DNA of 41,631 nt from a virus: positions 1 through 41,631 of IMG/VR virus record IMGVR_UViG_3300050821_002921; one strand, given 5' to 3'. Numbering within the stretch: position 1 is the stretch's first letter; the number at the start of each line of letters is the position of its first letter. The translations under genes and the position numbers were made by a program. Below the pieces are notes generated by a model that was not told the DNA's origin, searched no databases, and saw only the letters and a list, made by a program, of their open reading frames with translations. This document shows, piece by piece, positions 23,212-31,940 of this stretch.

Positions 23212-24837
23212 TCACTGCAAAATATAATTCAGATGTTTGTATCCTACACGATACGCGCCAAGTTTCAATCCCAAAGCTGACGGTCCTGTACCAATAATAC
23301 TAAGCCGATTGAATACGATGTTCTGGTTCCAGGGTATATTGGTAGGCACCAGCCCGCCGACAGATGCGCCCCAATTAGCCGCGCCCCAATTGAAACCACC
23401 CCAAATTGTCTGACTAGTCGAAATCATAATAATACCGGTAGCCAGCGCTGTACCTGACTCATTCTGGGCAGTAAAGTTTAGCGTCTGACCGCTGGCGGGT
23501 ACTGCCATTTCAAGTGTCGTACGGTAAGCACAATTAGCATACAGATTGTCTAGATCTGTCATCGGCGCCGGTGTGTATATCCACTGCAACGCTGTGCCAT
23601 TCTCGGTAAAAGTATTCCCCGCATTTCCTTGATTCTGCACCGTATAGGAGTTCCACAACGCACCATTAATAGTGCTATCCGAAACCAAGAAATCGTTATT
23701 ATAACCGATGGCTAAGTCGTAAAAGAATGTATGAGGTCCAGTCCATCCCCGGCGACGGTAATCATACCAATAGTCCTGCCTCGGGGCCCCGGTCGCATTA
23801 TCATTTGTCACACAGATACGGTATATATTCCCGCTAAAAGCCGCAGCTACCCTCGAAGGTATGTCCGCAAAAATAAAAGGAGTTGACAAATCATCATTAG
23901 GAGTAGACACCACGCCAAAGAAATTCACGTCCCGTATACCGTCATTGGCCATGAAACGAACGCCTTCTGGTGTCGACACGACGGAACGGGGGGCCGACGT
24001 GCCGACAGAAGAACTAAGCTGGTTTAGCCCAAGTGGGGTGATACCGTTCGTACCCGTTCCCGTTGCGTCCCCCGTAATGAGAAACAACTGCGTACCTTTA
24101 TAAGAAAGCACGCCCTGGACTATGCCCTGCGAAGTTGTCCCTACTGGCAACGGAGCCATTGCCGTTATCTTTGTTAAATCACCGACCGTAAGACTTTGGT
24201 TACTGTTAGTCATATTCACAGCTAGCGTATCCGTATAATATGCTACGTTTACGCAGCCAAAATAGGTGCGGTTATTAAAAGTCTGGCACGCTTGCGGCAC
24301 CGACGGAAGCCCGTGTGTAGCGGTGTTACCCGCATTCCACGAGGGGGTAGTCGGAGTAGTTAAATCAAACCAGCCGAAGAAATGGGTGACTCCGTCAAAC
24401 CCAACATGAGTTAACATTAAATCCACGCCGGTTAGCGTCATCTGGGGGGGAGTCCACGCGCCTATAGATTGCGACGTGGGGCACTTGGCAGCCGTAATAC
24501 CGGACACGGTTAAAAATGCACCGGAAACTAAATTGTATGCGAAGGGGTAATCAAGCCCGGAAAAAGCCCCTGACGTAACCCCTATAAGACCATAAACAAT
24601 ACCATTTACCTGAAATGCCGCAGTAACAGGACCTAAAGTACCTGGCGCGCTACCCCAAGTGCTGAAATCAATCGCTTTCGTATTGGCTGGGCGGCAAACA
24701 AGAACGTTAGCCGTTGACTGATCCCATATAAGATTAGAAAGGGAAGTGCATCCCCCAGGCGCAGCATTATCGCCGATAACCGCATCAACCACCGAACGCG
24801 GCTTAAACCGTATCGAATGCTCTCCCTGCGTCGCCAT
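23212..24837 (-). CDS. Tail hub/tubular protein (beta-propeller-like), 541 aa
   Basis: The sequence is beta-rich with repeated short blades separated by Gly/Asn turns. It ends with aromatic segments (IWGGFNWGAANWGAS and YRVGYKHLNYILQ). Phage hub proteins in podoviruses, such as P22 gp10 or the T7 gp12 type, have this length and follow the adaptor gene as here. Blades such as VVSTPEGVRFMANDGIRDV and DYWYDYRRRGWTGPHTF recall the readout loops of such proteins. It probably closes the tail tube and carries the fibres encoded next. Assignment is by position, length and style, not by a catalytic motif. Confidence 0.75.
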   Translation of the reverse strand: MATQGEHSIRFKPRSVVDAVIGDNAAPGGCTSLSNLIWDQSTANVLVCRPANTKAIDFSTWGSAPGTLGPVTAAFQVNGIVYGLIGVTSGAFSGLDYPFAYNLVSGAFLTVSGITAAKCPTSQSIGAWTPPQMTLTGVDLMLTHVGFDGVTHFFGWFDLTTPTTPSWNAGNTATHGLPSVPQACQTFNNRTYFGCVNVAYYTDTLAVNMTNSNQSLTVGDLTKITAMAPLPVGTTSQGIVQGVLSYKGTQLFLITGDATGTGTNGITPLGLNQLSSSVGTSAPRSVVSTPEGVRFMANDGIRDVNFFGVVSTPNDDLSTPFIFADIPSRVAAAFSGNIYRICVTNDNATGAPRQDYWYDYRRRGWTGPHTFFYDLAIGYNNDFLVSDSTINGALWNSYTVQNQGNAGNTFTENGTALQWIYTPAPMTDLDNLYANCAYRTTLEMAVPASGQTLNFTAQNESGTALATGIIMISTSQTIWGGFNWGAANWGASVGGLVPTNIPWNQNIVFNRLSIIGTGPSALGLKLGAYRVGYKHLNYILQ

Positions 24838-24846
24838 ACATAGACC

Positions 24847-25554
24847 TTAAAACCCTGTCTTTTTTGACGGGGGGAAATCACTTCGTGGCCGGAATGTACG
24901 GGCGTCGAGTTTAACCGTGGCCGAGAAACCCTCCGTATCATCGGACATTATCATGTATTTTTTCATGCGACGCTCAACTTCAGCTTCCCAATTCTGTACG
25001 CGCGAATCATCAGCAAGCGACCCTGCCTCCAGGCAAAGCTCTTTTAAAAGGATCCGCTGGTTAGGAAACCACGGTATCGTCGAGCTAGTCTCCGGCGTCA
25101 CAATATCTGCCGTTTGCGGGCGATACCGTACCGTAACCGCTAGCGGTACTGATGTCGGAGGGTAAAAAGATATAGAGGGCGATGTTCCTGCCGTCGCCTG
25201 CGGATTCTGCGACATATCCGTAGCAAAACTCTCGGGATAATTATTAATGCCGCTACCAGTAAATTGCCGGTCGAGGTCTTTTAATTCGATCTGGTTAAGA
25301 TAAAACGGTTCTCCACTCACCAGATAAAACACGTCGTAAAAACGAAGATAGTCGCTAGGTAATGCGTAAAAATAAGGGATGATAGCTTGTGGAGAAATAT
25401 TAAGCGTAGTCGTCTTGCGGATAGTATCTTCATCCATTGTCTGCGCATGGTCGGCCAGAATCATATTAAGAAACTGACCGACCTGCGAAGTCCGCCCCGG
25501 AACATTGCAAATCTGGCAAGCCAGAGTTACTAATTGCGAAGCAGTATAGGACAT
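24847..25554 (-). CDS. Head-tail adaptor (tail tubular protein A-like)
   Basis: 235 aa. The region has helix-rich ends and a beta-rich middle. Features include ASQLVTLACQICNVPG at the N-terminus, IPYFYALPSDYLRFYDVFYL with YALPSDYLR, a common phrase in gp11/T7-adaptor-like proteins, and EAEVERRMKKYMI near the end. Its place before the hub gene supports assignment as the adaptor ring below the portal. The start directly follows the upstream stop. No internal oddities seen. Confidence 0.8.
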   Translation of the reverse strand: MSYTASQLVTLACQICNVPGRTSQVGQFLNMILADHAQTMDEDTIRKTTTLNISPQAIIPYFYALPSDYLRFYDVFYLVSGEPFYLNQIELKDLDRQFTGSGINNYPESFATDMSQNPQATAGTSPSISFYPPTSVPLAVTVRYRPQTADIVTPETSSTIPWFPNQRILLKELCLEAGSLADDSRVQNWEAEVERRMKKYMIMSDDTEGFSATVKLDARTFRPRSDFPPSKKTGF

Positions 25555-26088
25555 TTACCCCTCAACTTTTTCCAGCTCTTCAATTTCTTTCTTCAAACTG
25601 GCAATAGTAACTTCATGGATAGAAGCATTTGTCTTATGCTGGTCTATCAGCTGCTGTTGCTGAGTACTATGATTATGAGCTTGCGTTCGCATATTCTCAA
25701 TTTGTGCGGCAACTTGAGTACGAATTTTACCCGAATTACCACTTAAAGAAGCAGAATCCTCGCTAAGACGCTGCATCTCCGCTTCCATACCAGTTTTATA
25801 GTCGGCAAGCATCTTCTCCAATGCTAGCGACATCTTAACCTCAGCCTTATATTTAGCCTCAGAATCACGCATAATGACAAAAGCCTGCTGGCGATTTGTT
25901 GCCAGCCGAAGTTTGTCGAGTTCTCGGTTAAAATCTTTAAGATGCGCGCCTAGCGGTAGCGTACCTGAAATGGTAACCTGACGGCCATTACCGTAGTCCA
26001 TTACAAGATTTATAGCGTAACCGAAGGGTTTAGCTACTAAGTGGTCAGCATCAGCCTCCGCCACTTTTGACAGACTATCCTTGTTCAT
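25555..26088 (-). CDS. Coiled-coil protein between capsid and adaptor genes (177 aa)
   Basis: Residues 1-50 contain a beta segment (YAINLVMDYGNGRQVTISGTL). The rest is coiled coil with heptad-like Gln/Leu/Glu content and a final KKEIEELEKVEG. It could be a minor head or connector protein, or an assembly chaperone. It is in the operon between the 167-aa protein and the head-tail adaptor. I do not recognise the family. Its resemblance to the other leftward-arm coiled-coil protein (37415) is in style only. Confidence 0.7.
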   Translation of the reverse strand: MNKDSLSKVAEADADHLVAKPFGYAINLVMDYGNGRQVTISGTLPLGAHLKDFNRELDKLRLATNRQQAFVIMRDSEAKYKAEVKMSLALEKMLADYKTGMEAEMQRLSEDSASLSGNSGKIRTQVAAQIENMRTQAHNHSTQQQQLIDQHKTNASIHEVTIASLKKEIEELEKVEG

Positions 26089-26109
26089 AAGTACCCCGTT
26101 TAGTTTAAG

Positions 26110-26613
26110 TTAGGATACCTGCTGTAATCCGTACTGTCCGTCGTGCTGTTGTTTTAAAACAAAATTACGCTGTTGCTTCAAATTACCCCGTTGCTCAGGA
26201 CTAATCCTCGCGTATTCTTGTTCCCAGCCCCGGTGCATCTGGTCAAGCAGGACAGCCGCCACGCCGCGAGCAACCTTATATTTTCTGCCGCTGTGATAAA
26301 CTGCACCGTCAAGTATAAGGAATTTCGGATGTGATGCAAGTGACAGTTCTACTGTTATCAAATCTTCGCCCTTTGAATCTTTAGCCGAACGGAACAGCAT
26401 CTCTGCCTGAATGCGCTGCTTAGCGGCAAGTTTGAAGCGTTTTGACTGCGCCGCCTTCAACTGCTTCATCACTTCCGCGCGCGCTTCCTTTTCCAGCTCA
26501 AGCTTTTCTTCTTCCGTCAGCTCAACAGAAACATCTGACATTACCATATCAGGAACGTCATCGTCTTCGATAACAGGATTTCCAGAATCATCATTATTTT
26601 TACGTCTAGCCAT
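26110..26613 (-). CDS. Hypothetical head-region protein (167 aa)
   Basis: Starts MARRKNNDDSGNP with GGGGAG upstream. The longer frame to 26706 would swallow the 34-aa gene at 26615. An acidic segment (EDDDVPDMVMSDVSVELTEEEKLELEKEARA) and a helical basic part are followed by a domain with KFLILDGAVYHSGRKYKVARG. The last part reads like a strand-turn-helix domain used in capsid-associated proteins. No family is recognised. The operon position, after the MCP, suggests a capsid or connector role. Confidence 0.7.
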   Translation of the reverse strand: MARRKNNDDSGNPVIEDDDVPDMVMSDVSVELTEEEKLELEKEARAEVMKQLKAAQSKRFKLAAKQRIQAEMLFRSAKDSKGEDLITVELSLASHPKFLILDGAVYHSGRKYKVARGVAAVLLDQMHRGWEQEYARISPEQRGNLKQQRNFVLKQQHDGQYGLQQVS

Positions 26614-26614
26614 G

Positions 26615-26719
26615 TTACTTACTCCCCGTTTTAACTGGATTTTTCCTGCCGGATTGCTCACTACCCTTACCACGTACATAGCCGGAAGGTGTCGTCTGTA
26701 CGCCACTATTATCTGCCAT
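26615..26719 (-). CDS. Very small protein after the capsid gene (34 aa)
   Basis: A good ribosome-binding site (GGAGTAA) precedes the ATG at 26719. The peptide is MADNSGVQTTPSGYVRGKG... and ends KTGSK. It is polar, Gly/Ser/Lys-rich, probably disordered. Its stop is one base before the next ATG. Small Gly/Lys peptides of this kind are found next to capsid genes in other podoviruses, from memory. Function unknown. Confidence 0.6.
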   Translation of the reverse strand: MADNSGVQTTPSGYVRGKGSEQSGRKNPVKTGSK

Positions 26720-26737
26720 AAAATTACTCCGTATTAG

Positions 26738-26763
26738 AGGAAGGGCTAAATTTAGCCCTTCCT
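26738..26763 (-). terminator. Perfect hairpin after major capsid gene
   Basis: A 26-bp perfect palindrome (13-bp arms, AGGAAGGGCTAAA and its reverse complement) lies eight bases after the capsid stop. There is no long T-run after it on the minus strand, so it may be a partial terminator or an RNA-stability hairpin protecting capsid mRNA. Confidence 0.65.
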
Positions 26764-26770
26764 ATTAATA

Positions 26771-28150
26771 TCAACCAAACGCCGAACTAAAGTTCGAAGT
26801 AGATTCAATACGACCCATGAAATTATTATTCAAGATGATCGTATTCCACATGCATTTCCAACCCACCATGTACAACTGGTTAAGCGGGTCAATCTTCTCC
26901 GCTTTATCCAGGAAGTAAAACTTCATATCATCCAGCATCACTTGGCCATACGCATCCTTCCCGAACACGAAAGTCGGAAATACTATCACGTCTTCCGCAG
27001 GCGCGGCAGGCGGCGTACGCGATACTCCTACAGAAGTAAGGGTTATGGTAGTATTGGGCGCAATACCAACAGCCTGACCTGCTAGTGGGCCTACCGATGG
27101 CCCAGCGGAAGAAACACCTAGATGTACCGGTGCAGCCACCGTGTCGAGATACACCAGATAGTTATACCCGGTCACGTTAGGCGTCGTGATCGAGATAGAA
27201 CCTGATCCCGAACCACCAACCGTGATTGAACCTGAAGCGGCGCCAACTAAAGTTTCATACCCTAGCTGGGTCAACGCGCCAACAATCTGAACAAAATATG
27301 TGCCGGCAGCGAGCGAACCGCCCGTGCTAGCCGCCGTGTAGGAACCCTCATCACTAGCGCCACCGCCATTATTTGGCGCAGCATTGCCGACAAAATACGG
27401 CATCATGTTTGAGCGCACCCAGCGCACACCTGCCCAGTAACCTAGCTCATTATTGTAGAGCCGGTTTATGTCGGAATTTGCCCAGGCAAGCACGACCGTG
27501 CTATTCTCACGAAGGTCCGCCTCAACTTCGGGACGGCATACCGCGACATAATGTGAAAAACCTTTTGGGTCTTTCGATGCCATCGAAGGCTTCCCGGCGG
27601 TAACTTTCGAATCTTCTTCCATTTGACCGTTAAATTCGGCAGCGCCAATGATACGAAGCGCCGTAACCATGCGACCTACTTCATGAGAATTCATCACATC
27701 GCCCGCAACCAGCGATGCACGTGCGCCACGACTATTCACATAATTAATCTGTGTGTTAGCCATGAGGGCATTTGCGGTGTTGCGCTCGAGCGTTTCCTGC
27801 GCATTCATCGCGATAAGGTCTTTAGCGGTAACAAATAGCGGATGCTCGATGGAAAAATCCGCAATATCGGTCACGGTAATAGTGTCACCCCACTGCTGTG
27901 CAGTAACACTAACTGTAGCGATCGGGATAGTTTCACCGGTAGGCGGTACGCCTTCCGTTAGGGGGGCAAGCGGCAGATTTGTGCGGTCATATCGGGTTGC
28001 CTGATAAGAAAGCCCGCGCTGCTTCGGCAGGCGCAATGATTGGCCAAACTGATAGAGGACTAACTGGCGCTGGACGAGGGGTAACTTCTCCTTTTGGATA
28101 AAGTTCGATACGTCTGCGGCGTAGGTTGTCTGTGTGTTGACTGCGACCAT
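26771..28150 (-). CDS. Major capsid protein, N4-gp56 type, with inserted domain
   Basis: 459 aa. The front half shows the N4-gp56-family pattern: QFGQSLRLPKQRGLSYQATRYD, then GETIPIATVSVTAQQWGDTITVTDIADF, and later IGAAEFNG. The family's closing segment FGKDAYGQVMLDDMKFYFLDK and WKCMWNTIILNNNFMGRIES is also present. Between them, residues about 263-385 form a Gly/Ser/Thr-rich beta insertion (GGSLAAGTYFVQIVGAL, SGSGSISITTPN, NYLVYLDTV) that looks Ig-like and is not part of the core. Members without such an insert are shorter. It could decorate the capsid surface. Scaffold lies two genes upstream. Confidence 0.92.
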   Translation of the reverse strand: MVAVNTQTTYAADVSNFIQKEKLPLVQRQLVLYQFGQSLRLPKQRGLSYQATRYDRTNLPLAPLTEGVPPTGETIPIATVSVTAQQWGDTITVTDIADFSIEHPLFVTAKDLIAMNAQETLERNTANALMANTQINYVNSRGARASLVAGDVMNSHEVGRMVTALRIIGAAEFNGQMEEDSKVTAGKPSMASKDPKGFSHYVAVCRPEVEADLRENSTVVLAWANSDINRLYNNELGYWAGVRWVRSNMMPYFVGNAAPNNGGGASDEGSYTAASTGGSLAAGTYFVQIVGALTQLGYETLVGAASGSITVGGSGSGSISITTPNVTGYNYLVYLDTVAAPVHLGVSSAGPSVGPLAGQAVGIAPNTTITLTSVGVSRTPPAAPAEDVIVFPTFVFGKDAYGQVMLDDMKFYFLDKAEKIDPLNQLYMVGWKCMWNTIILNNNFMGRIESTSNFSSAFG

Positions 28151-28164
28151 GGTGAATTACTCCC

Positions 28165-28488
28165 TTATGAATGTTGCCATGAAGTTGAGAAAATAGAATT
28201 AGGGACAACAATCGGCCATCCCGCGCCGTCTACCATAATCCAGTCACCGGGCTGAAGCTGGATAGCTGGCACCGTCGTTACTGAATCTCTAGCTGGTAAA
28301 AAGAGGAATCCGTTTTCAAGGCGCCCGCAGCCTGTCGCGCCAGTGACGGATGCGCCAAAAGACCCTACAGTAGGGCTGCGCATCGCATTATTGATAGTTG
28401 CTAAATCCGCGGCGGAAACACCCGCAGGCTGCCATTGTATGACAGTAAGACTAGTAGTAGTTTTAGTACCGCCGGTTTTCGTAGCCAT
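28165..28488 (-). CDS. Small protein before capsid gene (107 aa), decoration candidate
   Basis: Begins MATKTGGTKTTTSLTVIQW with a strong GGGGAG site. Beta-like segments (GRLENGFLFLPARDSV, IQLQPGDWIMVDGAGWPIVV) close the protein. The location between scaffold and major capsid protein and the compact beta content suggest a capsid decoration or stabilising protein, but no family is recognised. A terminator-like hairpin lies upstream of it, so it is transcribed with the capsid gene at a different level from the scaffold. Confidence 0.7.
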   Translation of the reverse strand: MATKTGGTKTTTSLTVIQWQPAGVSAADLATINNAMRSPTVGSFGASVTGATGCGRLENGFLFLPARDSVTTVPAIQLQPGDWIMVDGAGWPIVVPNSIFSTSWQHS

Positions 28489-28506
28489 GCAACTCCCCTA
28501 TTAAAC

Positions 28507-28527
28507 CGGGGAGTTGTTGACTCCCCG
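28507..28527 (-). terminator. Hairpin after scaffold gene
   Basis: Eight-base perfect stem (CGGGGAGT/ACTCCCCG) with a five-base loop, immediately after the scaffold stop. On the minus strand it is followed by GTTTAATA, a weak U-rich tail, so partial termination is likelier than complete. Confidence 0.6.
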
Positions 28528-29307
28528 CTAGTTTACGTCCCCGCGCTCTTCGCGGTCTAAAATTCTCTGGCGAAGTGAATCTACGTCATCCCCACCCTTG
28601 CTAGTACCGCTTGCTCCCCCGCGCGCGCTTGTCGGTTTTGACTTCGACTGGTTCACACGCTCATTGGCCTGTTCTCGGCGCTGCTTCATATCTCTCTTTG
28701 CCCCACCCTTTTTAGCTGATTCACGCGCGTGTTTACCGATAACATAGTTCAGCAATGTTTCACGCGGCGCCGTTGACCCGTTCTTACGCATTTCGACTAA
28801 AAGCTGCTCTACTTCAGCCTTATACTTTGAAGCTACAGGGTCGTTCGTACACATAATCTCGTACGAATTTCTATCCTGCATATCTAAAAGAAGCATCTGC
28901 GTAGTACGTGCTTCATTTCTAAGCGCGCCTACTTCTTCCTTAGCTTCAAAAGCCATACGTTCTTCGGGCGACATCAACGCAAGTTTTTCCTCGCGCAGAC
29001 GGCGGGCCTCAGCTGTATCAACCGGGGGCTTCGGTGCTTTTAAAGAATCGCGCTCACCTTCAGTACGCGCTAATTTTTCACGAAGCTCCCGATTCTCACG
29101 GGCTTGGCGGGCATTACGGCTTTCCCTACGACTGGAAGATTGCTCTCCAGTATCTTCGGACTCTGTTTCTTCAGATTCCTCGGCGTCTGTTTCCTCAGCT
29201 TCTTCCGTAGATTCTTCAGTTTCTTCGGTCTCTTCCGTTGATTCCTCAGTTTCTGTCTCTTCGGTGTATACTTCAGACGCAGCATTATCGTCAGGCTCTT
29301 TAGCCAT
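28528..29307 (-). CDS. Scaffolding protein, acidic
   Basis: 259 aa starting MAKEPDDNAASEV behind GGGGGA. The first 60 residues are an extreme Glu/Thr repeat (TEETEESTEEAEETDAEESE-like). Helical, highly charged sequence follows (ENRELREKLARTEGERDSLK), and the C-terminus is basic (KKGGAKRDMKQRREQANERV). This charge layout, with a basic capsid-binding end and position between portal and capsid genes, is typical of podoviral scaffolds. The longer frame to 29337 adds ten residues with no ribosome-binding site. No protease is seen in the window. Confidence 0.85.
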   Translation of the reverse strand: MAKEPDDNAASEVYTEETETEESTEETEETEESTEEAEETDAEESEETESEDTGEQSSSRRESRNARQARENRELREKLARTEGERDSLKAPKPPVDTAEARRLREEKLALMSPEERMAFEAKEEVGALRNEARTTQMLLLDMQDRNSYEIMCTNDPVASKYKAEVEQLLVEMRKNGSTAPRETLLNYVIGKHARESAKKGGAKRDMKQRREQANERVNQSKSKPTSARGGASGTSKGGDDVDSLRQRILDREERGDVN

Positions 29308-29371
29308 AAATCCCCCATTAAGTGAATTACGTTCCACCAGTCGAAAACCTGTTCATTGCACGGTCAGGCAA

Positions 29372-29389
29372 AACCCCTTACGTGGGGCT
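29372..29389 (-). terminator. Hairpin between portal and scaffold genes
   Basis: On the minus strand AGCCCC and GGGGTT pair (with one G-U) around a six-base loop, followed by TTTT counted with the stem end. The stem is short. It sits in the 130-base gap that separates portal and scaffold, the longest gap in the virion operon. I see no clear promoter in the same gap. Confidence 0.4.
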
Positions 29390-29439
29390 AGTCGAACAGT
29401 CAACATACTACCAGAGGTAATTGTTAACGCAAGTATTAT

Positions 29440-31608
29440 TTACACCGCGCTTTTTCTAGGCTGGGATAAAGACATTGCATCAGGGCGAACTGCTCCAGCT
29501 GGCTGCTGTGGGTTTGTGGGCATCTGACCAGCGGCTCCCGATCGAGGTTGGCCAGGTAATCCCGGTCCCGCCCCACCCGGTGCACCCGGTAATCCTTTTG
29601 GTCCGCCCATCGCAGCTTCTGCTTTAGCTTTCATAGATTTTATATGCTCTAAAATGTGCCCACGTGCTAAATCAGCTATCGAATTCATACCTTGCGGCAA
29701 CTGCAACTCCATACGAAATGCTTGGGCATGGTCCATTATATGCTCTTGGTCATTGTCCATCTCGTGAACTTGCACCGGGAAGTTATTTCGTATCAGTTCA
29801 TCCTCGTCATACGCAGGGATAGTTAACTGGTGACGTTGGTCAACTAGCGTATGCACAGCAAGTTTAGGACCGCATAGCACTTCCGTGATATATTCCGCCA
29901 TCGGACCAAGGTCGAGCTTGCGCCCACCGAGCATTTGTGGAGGCATACCGCGCAACACATTACCCCACGAAATCATTTGTTGGATCTGCTGTGATGATTT
30001 TGATGCTTCAGTTCCATACCAGCGGAATTCAAACCGGCTACGTGTCTGCCAAGGTTCGACCCGGTCCATCGTCGCTTGAAGACCGAACTGACCATATTTC
30101 TTGATTGTAATTGGTTTTGTACGGTATTGGTAATCCAATTCATAGAACCATTCGAGGACTTGCGCAAACATCCCTTCCTGAATCAAAGCTACGTTATCAG
30201 CCGACGACTCTAAAGCTACCTGCTGTTCCTGCGCAACCTGTGCTTGGGAAGGTTTTTTACCCGCGTTCCCGTGGGGTATCATCGCCGGGTTTACACTTAG
30301 TGATTGGAAAATTTGTTCCTTACACGCCCCCACAAGACTAAAAGCATCCTTCCATAAAGCGGGCATGTTAACAAACTGAGTATCTTTAGGACTAGTCAGC
30401 CATACAGATGCCATAGCCAACACCATCGAGCCGGCACGTGGGTTTTTTTCCGGATCAGTCATAACGATAGGGAGCAAGGCGTACTGTGCCGAGTCAAAAC
30501 CCTCGTTTACAACATCATTAGCCTGGTACTGTAAAGACGCCACTGGTGCCGTCTGGCTCGCACCCCACACGCTATCAGGGTTAGGTTCTACGGGCTGTAA
30601 AAGTACCGGTACCCGGTCGCACCAGTATGGATTGCGCTTACACCCCAGCACCAAATCCTCGCTACCAAAATGCGTCACCATAAGGCGATGCTCCCCGCGG
30701 ATTTTTAGCCGCGTCCATACCTGCAACACGATAGCGATTTTACTACCTTTGCTATCCAGTCTTACCCCACACGCCGCAGCAGCCTCTTTTGCGACGTCCG
30801 GTAAATGCCGGGATACTGGCGTGCTGAAGTTAGCAAGCAAAGACTTTGCTGCCTTCTTCTCGAAAATGCCTTCTTTTATCCAGGCTTTTATTTTTGCTTT
30901 AGTGAAGGGTATCTGGATTGCTACAATGTCAGCGTCATCAATATCTTCAATACCCGCAGCAGGTAAAACCACTAACCTTCGTGGGTCAAGCACTGTCACG
31001 CCTGGGTAGCATTCCGTATCTTCTTCGTGTTCTACATCGTCATATTCTTCCGATCCATCAATCTCCGTACCTAGTTCAGTTGTCATTTCCTTACGCTTCA
31101 CCTTACTGGTGATGTGCCGCTTCTTTTCTACCCACTCCATGTACAGCGCGTAATTCCCCGAGACGTCGCCGGTGCGCACCAGCGCAGGTGCTACCTTCTG
31201 ACGGAGTTTTGCCTGTCTAACGTAATGGTCAAGCAAGGCATTAAGGTCGTGCGGAATAGTCCCATCAGTGCCAACCGTATCAGCGTAACGCCCAGCCTGA
31301 GGGAATAGCATATTAACGAAACGAGTCTCACGCGCGGCCAAGGCATCACGTACAATAGGAACGTAGACCTGCGACGTACCATAATATGATTGATTATGAT
31401 TAAGCTCACAGTGGTACATATCCCACCCCTCGCTTACCGTATCGTTAAACTCCTGCTTATCCTGAAAAGCTTTCTCTACCATTGGATAGAGTTCGCCAAG
31501 CTGGTCCTGTACATATTTTAGTTCGCTATAATCTTTCGTCCGGTCTTCGGTGTCCGCGTCGACGGTGTCATCTTCCTCATCGTCCGGTACTTCATTGATC
31601 GGTTTCAT
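29440..31608 (-). CDS. Portal protein
   Basis: 722 aa, the P22 portal size. The front is acidic (NEVPDDEEDDTVDADTEDRTK), followed by the helical clip/wing architecture: NQSYYGTSQVYVPIVRDALAARETRFVNMLFPQ, PNPDSVWGASQTAPVASLQYQANDVV, PRAGSMVLAMASVWL, and a C-terminal Gly/Pro-rich tail. SLQYQANDVV is a wording common in portals of this type. The ATG at 31608 has AGGAAG upstream; a TTG at 31626 is the alternative. It lies after TerL and two small genes and before the scaffold, the normal podovirus order. Confidence 0.92.
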   Translation of the reverse strand: MKPINEVPDDEEDDTVDADTEDRTKDYSELKYVQDQLGELYPMVEKAFQDKQEFNDTVSEGWDMYHCELNHNQSYYGTSQVYVPIVRDALAARETRFVNMLFPQAGRYADTVGTDGTIPHDLNALLDHYVRQAKLRQKVAPALVRTGDVSGNYALYMEWVEKKRHITSKVKRKEMTTELGTEIDGSEEYDDVEHEEDTECYPGVTVLDPRRLVVLPAAGIEDIDDADIVAIQIPFTKAKIKAWIKEGIFEKKAAKSLLANFSTPVSRHLPDVAKEAAAACGVRLDSKGSKIAIVLQVWTRLKIRGEHRLMVTHFGSEDLVLGCKRNPYWCDRVPVLLQPVEPNPDSVWGASQTAPVASLQYQANDVVNEGFDSAQYALLPIVMTDPEKNPRAGSMVLAMASVWLTSPKDTQFVNMPALWKDAFSLVGACKEQIFQSLSVNPAMIPHGNAGKKPSQAQVAQEQQVALESSADNVALIQEGMFAQVLEWFYELDYQYRTKPITIKKYGQFGLQATMDRVEPWQTRSRFEFRWYGTEASKSSQQIQQMISWGNVLRGMPPQMLGGRKLDLGPMAEYITEVLCGPKLAVHTLVDQRHQLTIPAYDEDELIRNNFPVQVHEMDNDQEHIMDHAQAFRMELQLPQGMNSIADLARGHILEHIKSMKAKAEAAMGGPKGLPGAPGGAGPGLPGQPRSGAAGQMPTNPQQPAGAVRPDAMSLSQPRKSAV

Positions 31609-31708
31609 TGTCGTCTTCCTCTTCAAGCCCGAACGTGTTCACGTCCTCACCGTCATCTAACAGGTCATACTCGCCGTCCTCGTCGCATGGATAATCAGGC
31701 ATCGCCAT
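31592..31708 (-). CDS. Tiny acidic protein between TerL block and portal (38 aa)
   Basis: The frame gives MAMPDYPCDEDGEYDLLDDG and continues acidic to its stop inside the first codons of the portal gene. It overlaps both neighbours (14 bases upstream, 17 downstream). No strong ribosome-binding site. Overlap on both sides suggests translational coupling to the portal, but the ORF is short and compositionally extreme, so it may not be expressed. Function unknown. Confidence 0.4.
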   Translation of the reverse strand: MAMPDYPCDEDGEYDLLDDGEDVNTFGLEEEDDNETDQ

Positions 31709-31940
31709 CACAACTGTCCCTAAGCGTTACATGCAAAGCTTTGTTAATAAGAGCTATAGCTGTGTTGTCAGTCATACGAGAACGTACTGTTTTACCGGTA
31801 CCTTTACCTTCGCCTACAATAACCATTTTTGTCCAGCCTTGTTCCGCCGCTTTACGCATAGCATAATTAAACGTACCCTTTATTCCGCCGCGTTCAGTCC
31901 GCCGTTTTATTTTTACTTCAATGACCCGCCCGTTATTCAT
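31695..31940 (-). CDS. Hypothetical basic protein after TerL (81 aa)
   Basis: Begins MNNGRVIEVKIKRRTERGGIKG; the ATG overlaps the TerL stop as ATGA. The middle has helix-strand alternation (FNYAMRKAAEQGWTKMVIVGEGKG) and the end is polar. A fold resembling small nucleotide- or nucleic-acid-binding domains is possible, but no motif is clear. It is a candidate connector or terminase accessory from its place between TerL and portal. Confidence 0.65.
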   Translation of the reverse strand: MNNGRVIEVKIKRRTERGGIKGTFNYAMRKAAEQGWTKMVIVGEGKGTGKTVRSRMTDNTAIALINKALHVTLRDSCDGDA

